DNA of 64,000 bases from UBA1351 sp965140555 (GTDB lineage Bacteria > Bacillota > Clostridia > Lachnospirales > Vallitaleaceae): the NCBI GenBank assembly GCA_965140555.1, contig OZ223259.1, positions 2,294,001 through 2,358,000 of the forward strand, in the 5' to 3' direction. Below the pieces are notes generated by a model. It had not been told where the DNA came from and ran no database searches. It was given only the letters and a program-made list of their open reading frames with translations. Position 1 is the stretch's first letter; every line of letters begins with the position of its first letter. The position numbers and the translations under genes are program-made. This document shows positions 9,200 to 18,086 of this stretch, piece by piece.

Positions 9200-9474
9200 C
9201 AATCTTGTTTCTTGTTGCGGTTTTTCAGATAAACTAAGTTTACTTGAATATCAGACGTTGTAGTCACCTGAACCGAACCAATAATATTGCCATTACGGCA
9301 CTTGGAAAGTGTTGTACGTAGTTCTTTTAGAGTGTATTTCTTCCCTTGATACGTATATTTTTGCTTCATTTGTTTGACCATCCCTATAACATCAACACCT
9401 TCTTTAACACAGGATTTGCTGAGAGGGTCATGAGTAAACCACGTGTCCATAAGTATATAACTTGCTATGTCGAG
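9200..9474 (-). pseudogene. IS4-like transposase internal fragment
   Basis: The minus strand reads ASYILMDTWFTHDPL, DVIGMVKQMKQKYTYQGKKY, IIGSVQVTT and LVYLKNRNKKQDW, the central part of an IS4-type DDE transposase around the second catalytic Asp. Both ends are missing. It directly abuts the truncated IS630 fragment. Positions 9475-9650 hold nothing recognisable. Confidence 0.7.
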
Positions 9475-9662
9475 AAACGTATTTTTTATAACTTTTCCTT
9501 AGAAACTTCGGGATTTACATCCCATTTTCATGTGGGAAAGTTGAGTAATAATTTAATCGCTTCCTCAAATATGCTCATTAACATATGTAAAAAGTAGATG
9601 AAAATTGTTAGGAACCATTAACATAAAGAAAACGAATACTTTTCATTTGGATTACATTCACT

Positions 9663-9671
9663 TGTTATAAT
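9663..9671 (+). promoter_or_regulatory. Extended -10 promoter of the phosphoesterase gene
   Basis: TGTTATAAT is a full extended -10 (TGn plus TATAAT), 73 bp upstream of the ATG at 9744. The -35 region is poor, as expected for this promoter type. Confidence 0.5.
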
Positions 9672-9743
9672 GAGCGAGTTGCAAAAATTTTGTGTTATGT
9701 AAGACGTTCTTTTTATAGTAAACGAGAGTAAGCGAGGTAAGAA

Positions 9744-12700
9744 ATGAAAGAGAAAAAAGGATTAAGTTTATTAGTGGCACTAACATTTGTCATCTCTGTC
9801 TTTTGGGGTATGGATTATCATACAGAGATGGTAATGGCAGCAGAAACGGATGAAGATGTTTTGTATGAAGATCATTTTGATGATGATACCAGTTTGTCAA
9901 ATTGGACGGTGATTACTTCAGCAACAAGTTTGACAACAGACCGAGGATTTCTATATCATAACAGCACAGGGGAGGTGAAAATCTCCACAGGTGAAGATGA
10001 CTGGCAGGATTATGCTTTTGAAGCTAAAGTATATAATGATGGTTGGGTGCAGTTCTATGGTAGATTTCAGGACACAAGCAACTATTATTCTTTTAGGTAT
10101 GATGGTAGCAGTAGCAGCTATGAATTAGCAAAAAATGTAGCAGGGAGTTCAACCGTAATTACTACAGCAAGTGCTGATTATGAAGCACATGGATGGACAA
10201 CATATAAATTTGCTTTTGAGGGGAGTACAATCAGGTGCTATGTTGATGGGAAGATGATCATTGAAGAGACTGACAGTTCTTTCACTCAAGGGAAAATAGG
10301 TCTACGACAGAAGTGGGGAGTTCTTGGGCTGGATGATGTGGTTGTCACAAGAACCGATTCAGGTGAAACAGTGAAAAGTGAAGACCCAACGGTGCTAGCT
10401 GATTGGAAATTCAGTGATAATTATGCTAAATCGGGTACATCTCTGGAAGATAGAAGTCTTGTCCTTGAAGATGTATCAGGGAATGGTAATGATCTACAGT
10501 TAGTTACCGTAGGAGACCTGGAGGAAAATACTCTCTCATGGTCCGATGATGATTATTATGATAGTGATCAAGAAGGAAGTCTGAAATTAGAGAATGACAC
10601 CAATGATACTACACGTGAAGGGCAATACTTCAGGACTGTAGATTCAGCACCAATTAATATTGAAAACTTTGAAGAAGGTTTCACAATTGAGGTGATGTAC
10701 CAGCTGCCGGAAACGTTCTTGAGAGATAAGCATAAATGGATGAAAATTCTATACAGAGAGGGGTATGGAGAATCATGGGTAGGATCAGACTTTGACGAGT
10801 CGCTATATGAACTTGCCATATCCAATCTAAAGGAAATTCAGAACTTCTATTTTGCAACGAATAGAACTTCTATTGGCAACGAAGCAACATCATGGTCCTA
10901 TTCTTTGGACAGTGCAGATGACTGGTATCATATCGCTATCGTTAATGATGGTTCAACGACAAAACTTTATCTAAATGGCGTTGAGAACGTTGGCGGTGCT
11001 TCAGGTGTACTAGAAGGAATCAAAGCTGTTATTGGTAACAACTGGGATATCGGTGCTAAAAGAACGGGTCCAGACAGCGCAAAAAGATTCCTTGCCGGGA
11101 AATTACAAGAAATAAAGATTACTGATCGTGCATTGGCACAGGAAGATTGGATTGCTTCAACACCTCCTGATGAGCCTGAATATGAAGGAAATAATGATGA
11201 CTTATCATTACTTAGCAGTGAAGAAAACTATAATATTGCTTTTATTCCAGATATACAAAAAACAGTTCGCTATGTTAATGATATAACCATTGAGCAAATG
11301 AAGTGGATAGGTCAGAATCAAGATGACAATAATATTGTCTTTACATCATTTTTGGGTGATATTGTTGATAGGGAAGAGTATGAATATGAATGGTTCAATG
11401 CTTCTGAAGCCTTGAGTCAATTAGATGCCTACAACGCACCTTACATGGTTATGGCTGGAAACCATGACTATGGTAACAACGATGTTTATCTTAAATATTT
11501 TGGGGCAGACAAATATGATGACAGATCCTACTACCATAATGATTCACCATCTGGTTATAGTTCCTACAGTATTTTTGATGCAGGTTCCTATACTTATATG
11601 ATTCTGGCCCTTGATTGGTTTCCGGATAATTATGAGGAGGATATGGCGTGGGCACAAGAAGTACTGGATGCTCATAAAGAGATTCCTACCATTATTCAAA
11701 GACATGAGATACTTGAATTCAATACAGACAATACAACCCAGAGATCAGCAAGGGGAAGAAATCTATGGGCTGATTTTGTCTACAATAATGATCAGGTCTT
11801 TATGACCATATGTGGTCATCACCATGGTGCAGGACATCAGGTAAGTAAGAATGCCTATGGGCACGATGTTATTGAGATGGTGGTAGATTATCAGTGTGCT
11901 TATCAGGGAGGGAATGGTTGGACAAGATTTGCAGAGTTCGATGAGGCCAACAATAAGATTCACTTTCATACTTTCTCACCTTGGGTTGAATCGCTTTCCG
12001 AAGAAGAACGCACCTATATAGACGTAAAAAATCTAACCAGTCCAGAGGATGATTTTGAGTACTCAATTGATTTTAAGACCCGCTTTGATTTTAACAGGAC
12101 ACCACAACTGTTATATGATGTGAATTGTTACTACTATCCAGCAGATACAACGGTCCATTCAGTATCTGATGCTGAACTTATGAACTCTGTCTACAATCAG
12201 GCTTACGGACTTGATCCATTGACAGGTAATAATTGGGGTTACGAGATGATCGGCAATGCCCCTCATGAGAGTTTTGGCAGGACGACTTTCACCGAAGAGC
12301 CTTTCGACAGCTTTCTTGCTACTGCAGAGAAGACAGATGCTATTAAGTATACATTTGATTTGCCAAATGGTCAGTACTGGGTGACACTTGGTTTGTATGA
12401 TCTCTATCACGTTTACAGGCCTATTAATATATCATTTAATGACACATTAGTGGATGAGTATATAGTGCATTCTGCTGAAAAGGATACAGATGGTTATTGG
12501 ATTAACAGTAAGGAAGCCAAAACCTACCTAGCAGAAATAAGTGATGGTCAATTATCTATACTGCTTGAGAATCGAAATACGGACAAGGATGGACCAATTA
12601 TTAATTTCATTAAGATTTATGAAGCTGATGTTTTAGCTGAGAAACTTACTATTAGCGATTCGGTTCTCTCTCTTAATCAAGGTCAGACTTATCAACTTTC

Positions 12701-14456
12701 AGTTGATGTGGAACCAGAAGATGCAGCCAATAGCACAGTTCTTTGGAGCTCCAGTGATGAAACGGTTGCCACTGTAAATAATACAGGGAATGTTCTTGCC
12801 ATAATGCCTGGTGAAGCGGTCATAACAGCTCAGTCATCTGATGGCAACGCAACTGCCTCTTGCGCACTGACAGTTAAAAGTGTTGGGATATCAGACATAC
12901 CAACGGGTCTGGCAGCTGGAAAAGTTATAACTGATAAGGAGATTGATCTTGTATGGGACTTGATGACAAGTGCTCAGTCATATAAGCTCTATCGCTCAGA
13001 TTCACTGGATGGCACCTATACACAAATTTACAGTGGTGTTGTCAATCGCTATACAGACCATGACCTTGATGAGCTGACAACTTATTACTATAAAGTAAGT
13101 GCCGTCAATGGTGGTGGCGAATCTGGGTTGTCAGAAGCTGTAGCGGTAACCACCAAGAGTTCAGGTGGAAGCAGTGGTGGTGGCAGTAACAAGCATGATC
13201 ATTCCAACAGCTCCAGACCTCAGAACACAACCAAGGAAGTGATTGCTGGCAGAAGAACAGAAAAAGTTGATGGTAAGACAGTTGAGACGATGACTGTGGA
13301 TGCAAAAGCTATCAAAGAAAAAATAGGTAAAGAAAATGGTGCAAAAGTGACCATCCCAGGTAGTAAAGATGCTGACAAAGTTGTAGGAAAGCTTGGTGCA
13401 GATCTTTTGAAAGAGATGGCGAACACTGGTGCTGTACTAGAAGTGAAGACCGATGATGTTAGCTATCAACTTGAAACTTCCAAGATTTCTATGGAGACAA
13501 TAGCCCAAGCAATGGGCGAAGAAACCTCCATGGAAGACATTGAGTTCACTGTACAGATTGCCAAAGTTTCTGATGAGAAAATCAAAGAGATAACAAAAGC
13601 GGCCATGAAGAATAATCAGGAGATTATTGCGGCACCTGTTACCTTCGATATTGTATGTAAGAATGCTGATAAAGAAGTGGTTATAGATCAATTCAGCGGC
13701 TATGTAACCAGATATATTGCTATACCCGATGATGTTGTTCCAGAGCATGTAACCACAGGAGTTGTCATCAACAGTGATGGAACCTTTGAACATGTGCCAA
13801 CCACTGTTGAAGTAATTGACGGAAAGTACTATGCAAGAATCAGTAGTATGACCAACAGTACCTATTCAGTTATCTATAATCAGAAATCCTTTGATGATCT
13901 GGTTGGTCATTGGAGCCAAGAAGCGGTGAGTGATATGGCTTCAAAACTGATCATTAATGGGGTGTCTGAAACAGCCTTTGAGCCAGACAGAAATATTAGC
14001 AGAGCTGAATTCACCACAATCCTTGTAAGAGCCATGGGACTTATGAGAAATGGTGAAGGCGTGGAGTGTTTTGAAGATGTTGACTCTGATGACTGGTTCT
14101 ATGATGCCGTTTCCACGGCTAAAAGTTATGGGCTTCTGGCTGATTGTGAATCAGAGAAGTTCAATGCTGATGAGAAAATTACAAGAGAAGAAGTAATGGT
14201 AATGGTAGCCAATGCTTATGAAGCAATAGGAATGGATACCTCATTAACAGAAAATGAAACAGCTTCATTGATTAGTCAGTTCCTGGATGGTGATGCTGTT
14301 TCAGACGATGCAACAGATGAGGTAGCTCTATGTATTAAGAATAAGATTGTGAAAGGTTATAATCAGATGATCAATCCACAGGGAGAGATTACCAGAGCGG
14401 AAACAGCAATGGTTGTCAGCAGACTCCTTGAGAAGATTGAAACCATCGGTGAGTAA
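9744..14456 (+). CDS. SLH-anchored calcineurin-like phosphoesterase, multidomain surface protein
   Basis: This 1570-residue secreted protein has a signal peptide (residues 1-32, cut after MAA). Two lectin-like beta-sandwich regions follow (about 40-205 and 215-470). A metallophosphoesterase domain (about 490-760) shows the metal motifs GDIVD, GNHDYG and GHHHG. Next are a carbohydrate-binding-like region (790-975), a bacterial Ig-like BIG2 domain (975-1060), fibronectin type III (1065-1145) and a Gly/Ser linker. Three C-terminal SLH repeats (from about 1390) anchor it to the cell wall. It probably hydrolyses phosphoesters outside the cell while bound to glycans. The substrate is unknown. It is a single-gene unit with its own promoter and terminator, and is unlike the toxin genes around it. 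Confidence 0.88.
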   Translation: MKEKKGLSLLVALTFVISVFWGMDYHTEMVMAAETDEDVLYEDHFDDDTSLSNWTVITSATSLTTDRGFLYHNSTGEVKISTGEDDWQDYAFEAKVYNDGWVQFYGRFQDTSNYYSFRYDGSSSSYELAKNVAGSSTVITTASADYEAHGWTTYKFAFEGSTIRCYVDGKMIIEETDSSFTQGKIGLRQKWGVLGLDDVVVTRTDSGETVKSEDPTVLADWKFSDNYAKSGTSLEDRSLVLEDVSGNGNDLQLVTVGDLEENTLSWSDDDYYDSDQEGSLKLENDTNDTTREGQYFRTVDSAPINIENFEEGFTIEVMYQLPETFLRDKHKWMKILYREGYGESWVGSDFDESLYELAISNLKEIQNFYFATNRTSIGNEATSWSYSLDSADDWYHIAIVNDGSTTKLYLNGVENVGGASGVLEGIKAVIGNNWDIGAKRTGPDSAKRFLAGKLQEIKITDRALAQEDWIASTPPDEPEYEGNNDDLSLLSSEENYNIAFIPDIQKTVRYVNDITIEQMKWIGQNQDDNNIVFTSFLGDIVDREEYEYEWFNASEALSQLDAYNAPYMVMAGNHDYGNNDVYLKYFGADKYDDRSYYHNDSPSGYSSYSIFDAGSYTYMILALDWFPDNYEEDMAWAQEVLDAHKEIPTIIQRHEILEFNTDNTTQRSARGRNLWADFVYNNDQVFMTICGHHHGAGHQVSKNAYGHDVIEMVVDYQCAYQGGNGWTRFAEFDEANNKIHFHTFSPWVESLSEEERTYIDVKNLTSPEDDFEYSIDFKTRFDFNRTPQLLYDVNCYYYPADTTVHSVSDAELMNSVYNQAYGLDPLTGNNWGYEMIGNAPHESFGRTTFTEEPFDSFLATAEKTDAIKYTFDLPNGQYWVTLGLYDLYHVYRPINISFNDTLVDEYIVHSAEKDTDGYWINSKEAKTYLAEISDGQLSILLENRNTDKDGPIINFIKIYEADVLAEKLTISDSVLSLNQGQTYQLSVDVEPEDAANSTVLWSSSDETVATVNNTGNVLAIMPGEAVITAQSSDGNATASCALTVKSVGISDIPTGLAAGKVITDKEIDLVWDLMTSAQSYKLYRSDSLDGTYTQIYSGVVNRYTDHDLDELTTYYYKVSAVNGGGESGLSEAVAVTTKSSGGSSGGGSNKHDHSNSSRPQNTTKEVIAGRRTEKVDGKTVETMTVDAKAIKEKIGKENGAKVTIPGSKDADKVVGKLGADLLKEMANTGAVLEVKTDDVSYQLETSKISMETIAQAMGEETSMEDIEFTVQIAKVSDEKIKEITKAAMKNNQEIIAAPVTFDIVCKNADKEVVIDQFSGYVTRYIAIPDDVVPEHVTTGVVINSDGTFEHVPTTVEVIDGKYYARISSMTNSTYSVIYNQKSFDDLVGHWSQEAVSDMASKLIINGVSETAFEPDRNISRAEFTTILVRAMGLMRNGEGVECFEDVDSDDWFYDAVSTAKSYGLLADCESEKFNADEKITREEVMVMVANAYEAIGMDTSLTENETASLISQFLDGDAVSDDATDEVALCIKNKIVKGYNQMINPQGEITRAETAMVVSRLLEKIETIGE

Positions 14457-14497
14457 TTGTTTTGTGTAACATCTGAGCAAATTGAATAAGTAACAAT

Positions 14498-14541
14498 AAA
14501 GGCACCACCAAAATCAGAATGCTGTTTGGTGGTGCCTTTTT
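14498..14541 (+). terminator. Strong Rho-independent terminator
   Basis: AAAGGCACCACCAAA pairs perfectly with TTTGGTGGTGCCTTT around a short loop, followed by T residues. Confidence 0.92.
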
Positions 14542-14713
14542 AGTGGTATTAATGTCGCTCCTTAAGTAGTTATATTTCATTTTTCATGCAATTGTTATAA
14601 TAGACTATTTTATGGCATTCTATAATAGAACTATGCTTCTATTTATTTAATTGTATGTTTGGAGTAATTTGGAAATACAAGTAGTTTACGCAACTTTTTC
14701 AGCTTCGTTTGAT

Positions 14714-15200
14714 TTATATAAACGATCTGCCAACATGGCGAGACACGAAATATAAATAAATACGTGGTACATCATAACCGGCGTCCATCATGTAGTATTT
14801 AAGTTGAATGGTTTCATCGTAGTCATCCATTATTTTCTAGATTAAAGGTTGTGCAATATCCATATCTGAGATGTTGGCTAGTGTAATAATGCAGCAGATG
14901 GGAAGGTCACTTTTGGTATGAACCAAGGCATGCATCTTCCAACCGTACCATTTGATGAAGTTTTCATTCGTGTCAAACTTACCTCCCCAGTGAGGATGTT
15001 CCGGATCATTTTCAGGAATCTTCTTTTTCGTAACCCTTTGGGCCTCGTTTATGAGGATTATAGGGGTAATACTGATGTAAAAGAGTAAAATCTATGAAGC
15101 TAAGAATAGCTTCCAGATGATTCAATGGGCGAATTTCCATATAATCATCTAATGTAAACAATGAATGTTGTCGATACATATTCTGCAGTTTCCTCCGTTT
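14714..15200 (-). pseudogene. Degenerate DDE transposase
   Basis: Read on the minus strand, the relic opens with MYRQHSLFTLDDYMEIRPL. It continues with YPYNPHKRGPKGYEKE, then DPEHPHWGGKFDTNENFIKW, KMHALVHTKSDLPICCI and YYMMDAGYDVPRIYLY. The order (N-terminal region, D-containing strand, second Asp in MDAGYD) is that of a DDE transposase. At least one in-frame stop and one frameshift break it, and the C-terminus is gone. Confidence 0.7.
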
Positions 15201-15348
15201 CGGTGTGGATATTTTTCGTAGAATATATATCGGATCGGGGTAAGCTGCTGTTTATATGTTCAGCAAATCCTTTTATATCAATGTTCTAGAAATATGAAAT
15301 TGTCTCAAGTATCTAACATAGGACGGAACACAAAATTTGGAGGGTTTT

Positions 15349-15873
15349 ATGCGAAAAGTAATTGTAATCGTTTTGACCATACTTTTTATTACTGGTTGCA
15401 ACGATGTGAGTAATAATTCTAGCGAAATAAATAAAAATACAGCAGATGGCAATACGCAGGAGGCTATAGATGATACAGATGGAATATCAAGTTTAGATGT
15501 AGTGGACTCAAGTGATAGTTCCGTAAATGTAAGTGAAAGTGTGAATGCAGAAAACTTTTTGTATCAGGAGGTGGAGGAACTTGAACCACTAGAGAGTTAT
15601 ATATATCAAGAATCACAAAAAGAGGCGTATATGATAGTAGAAAGTGATGTAACACTTCATGTAATTAATTTTGAAGGTACAGAAGATGAGTATTACATGG
15701 TATATGTCGGAGAACGGTATGAAGACCATGATGTGAATTGGTGTTGGTTTTATGTCAGTAAAGACTTAGATAGAGTACTGTATTATGATGTTGTTGAAGG
15801 TGAAGTTTATTCATTGTCAGAATGGAGAGAAACTGAAATGTATAGAGAGCAATTTGCATTCATCAATGAATAA
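15349..15873 (+). CDS. Small acidic lipoprotein
   Basis: GGAGG at 15339-15343 sets the ATG at 15349. The product is 174 residues with a lipoprotein signal ending LFITGC (Cys17). A low-complexity Asp/Ser/Asn linker follows, then a compact domain with Tyr and Glu rich strands (TLHVINFEGTEDEYYMVYVG). It would sit on the outer face of the membrane. No family is recognised. A copy of the cassette-end element starts about 45 bp downstream, as it does behind other candidate immunity genes, so an immunity role is possible. Confidence 0.7.
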   Translation: MRKVIVIVLTILFITGCNDVSNNSSEINKNTADGNTQEAIDDTDGISSLDVVDSSDSSVNVSESVNAENFLYQEVEELEPLESYIYQESQKEAYMIVESDVTLHVINFEGTEDEYYMVYVGERYEDHDVNWCWFYVSKDLDRVLYYDVVEGEVYSLSEWRETEMYREQFAFINE

Positions 15874-15916
15874 TTGTATTGTTAATCGAATCTATATTAG
15901 TAAAAATGTGATTTAG

Positions 15917-16130
15917 GCGGGGTTACCCCACCCAGTGCCTAACAAACCAAAACCATTATTACTACAAGAGGTAACCCTTGTAGTACCTGTGAGAAATTTT
16001 TCTGAAATTTCCCGCCCACAGGTTCAGACTTAGGTCTTTGAAGACCATGTATTTATAGTTTCTAATAATTACAGAAAAGTATATTAAAATATCCAGTTAC
16101 TATCTCGGTAACTGGGTATTTTTTGCGTTA
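15917..16130 (+). repeat. Recurrent cassette-end element, copy 2
   Basis: It has the same order as copy 1: GGGTTACCCCACCCAGTGCC, then TAACAAACC, then the hairpin TACTACAAG (15960-15968), loop AGGTAACC, CTTGTAGTA (15977-15985). An additional stem CCTGTG/CACAGG lies near 15986-16022. It ends in a terminator hairpin at 16089-16124. Confidence 0.75.
16089..16124 (+). terminator. Terminator ending copy 2 element
   Basis: CCAGTTAC pairs with GTAACTGG, flanked by AATA/TATT, followed by six T. It aligns with the terminator of copy 1, with a compensatory change in the stem. Confidence 0.7.
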
Positions 16131-16281
16131 TATATATATCCACATGTAAATCGCTAAAGTTGGCGGGCGGAAATAAAATCATCAAAATCACCGCAACATT
16201 ATAATAGATAATTACGACTTATAGATTAATGGTATAAGAAAAGCACAATTCCCGATAATTAGCATCCCATTAACCAAAGAT

Positions 16282-16345
16282 GCTTTGACAACAAAAATCA
16301 TTGATGAGACAATAGCAGAAGCGGTTGTGAATGCGATGGTACAGG
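16282..16345 (+). pseudogene. Rhs core remnant, copy 4, with the right end of the inserted repeat
   Basis: GCTTTGACAACAAAAATCAT followed by TGATGAGACAATAGCAGAAG matches the right junction of the repeat inserted in Rhs copy 2 (3781-3825). A short piece GTTGTGAATGCGATGGTAC then matches the core near VVNAYD with an internal deletion. It shows that the interrupted Rhs version was itself copied. Confidence 0.65.
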
Positions 16346-16382
16346 GAACACCATAAAGCCATTATCGTTTAATCAAAATTAA

Positions 16383-16637
16383 TACGATGCACTCTTCAAT
16401 TACTTCTATGTTAATGGGGCGGATGTTTTCACTGATTCAAAATACGAGGAGTGGATGGGTTATGAGTCTGATGAACGTGCTGAAGCAAGAGTTGAACTGA
16501 GAGATTATTTAATAAATACAAATGAATCATATAATGCAGAGAGAATTGTTGATTTATTTGTGAATAGTAAAGGAGCGAATATGAGGTATTCATATGAAGC
16601 ACGAAGGAGGACTGAAGCAGATCTATTTAATCAATAA
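16383..16637 (+). pseudogene. Orphan C-terminal fragment, possible toxin tip
   Basis: The frame is open from 16383 and reads YDALFNYFYVNGADVFTDSK and YESDERAEARVELRDYL, ending ADLFNQ. It lies just behind Rhs remnant copy 4 and before an intact lipoprotein gene, so it may be the end of a toxin tip. There is no ribosome site or start codon of note and no family is recognised. Confidence 0.4.
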
Positions 16638-16678
16638 TAATAAGAAATGATTATTTATAGAAGATTTGCTAACTGATT

Positions 16679-18022
16679 ATGATAAAAAGAATAATATTAA
16701 GGACATTTATAGTGTTAGGACTTTTACTTCTGTGTGGATGTAATGGTAAAAAGCTGATGAATGGAAATGTTTATAGCAATAATGATAATAATGAAATTGT
16801 AGGCAAGGAGGTAGAGAAAGAGTCTGATTTTTCTGATGAAATTTTGGGTAGCAAAGATGAAGAAATAAGAAATACAGGTAATATTAATAAAATATTAAAA
16901 TGGGACTGGGTAGTAGAGCCAGGCTTATATGAAGATATGTTTTTTATTAGTGATAACCTAATTGCGCTTAAAGATAATAAAAATAAATATAAGGTTATCA
17001 ATGTAATGGGGGAAGATGTATTTCATGATGTGTATGATAATATTTCAGAATTTAGTGACAATATTGCATTAGTGAAAAGTGATGGTAAAGTATCATATAT
17101 TAATGAAAACGGAACCCCTATATCTGAAATTACTTATCAAAACGGACATAGTTTTAATGAATCTTTTGCCGCTGTAGAAAGAGATAATAAATGGGGGTTC
17201 ATACAACTTGATGGAAAGTTAGCGATACCATTTCAATATGACGAGGTCAAATCATTTAGTGAGAATCTGGCAGCAATAAAGATGAAGAATAAATGGGGGT
17301 TTATTGACGTTTATGGGACTACTGTTATTAATCCCAATTTTGAAGCAGTTAAAGATTTCAAAGAGGGTATTGCAGCACTTAAATTAAATGGGAAATGGGG
17401 GTTTATAAATAATGAAAATGAAAAGATTACGGATTTCATCTTCAATGATGTGAAAAACTTTAACGAAGGATATGCCGCGGTTAAGAAGGAAGGCAAATGG
17501 GGATTTATTAATTCAAGCGGCAATGTTGCTATTGATTTTAAATATGACGATGTAGGAAGTTTTAGCGAAGGCAAGGCATCTGTAAAACGTAAGCAATATA
17601 TAGAAGGTACAGATGCTTGGGCATATATCGATGAAAATGAAATTATAATAATAGATTATTATCCTTATGATGCAGCTGATGGACGTATGATTTTTGTGGG
17701 GGCATTCAAAGATGACTATGTATTTGTGTCAAAAACGTTATATACAATAATTGATAGCGCTGGTAACGATGTTTTTAATGAAAACTCAGACTTTTTTATT
17801 AGTGTGTTAGATTATGATAAGGAATATGATGTTATCCCAGGGTATGTATTTATTGATGAAAATATGAGACATAAAAAATATGGATTAGTTGGAATAAATG
17901 GTGAAGGTAGAATTGAGCCAGTATTTGATTATATTTATGGGGTCAAGAATTCATACGTTGTAATTGATAATATAATCGATGGAGTTCCTAAAAAAGGTAT
18001 TATCAAACTTTATAAGGAGTAA
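16679..18022 (+). CDS. WG-repeat lipoprotein
   Basis: The 447-residue product starts with a lipoprotein signal (LGLLLLCGC, lipidated Cys near residue 20). After an Asn/Asp/Glu-rich linker it carries about seven tandem WG-type beta repeats, recognisable by KWGFI units (DNKWGFIQLDGKLAIPFQYD, KNKWGFIDVYG, NGKWGFINNEN, EGKWGFINSSG). WG repeats form beta-propeller-like binding surfaces of unknown specificity. It would be displayed outside the membrane. It follows a toxin-like fragment, so an immunity role against an incoming surface-acting toxin is a reasonable guess, not more. Confidence 0.8.
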   Translation: MIKRIILRTFIVLGLLLLCGCNGKKLMNGNVYSNNDNNEIVGKEVEKESDFSDEILGSKDEEIRNTGNINKILKWDWVVEPGLYEDMFFISDNLIALKDNKNKYKVINVMGEDVFHDVYDNISEFSDNIALVKSDGKVSYINENGTPISEITYQNGHSFNESFAAVERDNKWGFIQLDGKLAIPFQYDEVKSFSENLAAIKMKNKWGFIDVYGTTVINPNFEAVKDFKEGIAALKLNGKWGFINNENEKITDFIFNDVKNFNEGYAAVKKEGKWGFINSSGNVAIDFKYDDVGSFSEGKASVKRKQYIEGTDAWAYIDENEIIIIDYYPYDAADGRMIFVGAFKDDYVFVSKTLYTIIDSAGNDVFNENSDFFISVLDYDKEYDVIPGYVFIDENMRHKKYGLVGINGEGRIEPVFDYIYGVKNSYVVIDNIIDGVPKKGIIKLYKE

Positions 18023-18086
18023 GTTTTGATTTTTTTGTTAATATGAGAGAAGGAAAGGTATTGCATTTATTTATCCATAGATTGCT

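Noticed and set aside
10568..13793. Several minus-strand frames of 65-118 codons within the phosphoesterase gene
   Set aside because: They are antisense to a long, clearly coding gene and show no family features.
2713..16040. Possible integron attC site, because CCTAAC begins the recurrent element and a hairpin follows
   Set aside because: A matching GTTRRRY right core is absent in copies 1 and 3 and only partly present in copy 2, and no integron integrase is in the window.
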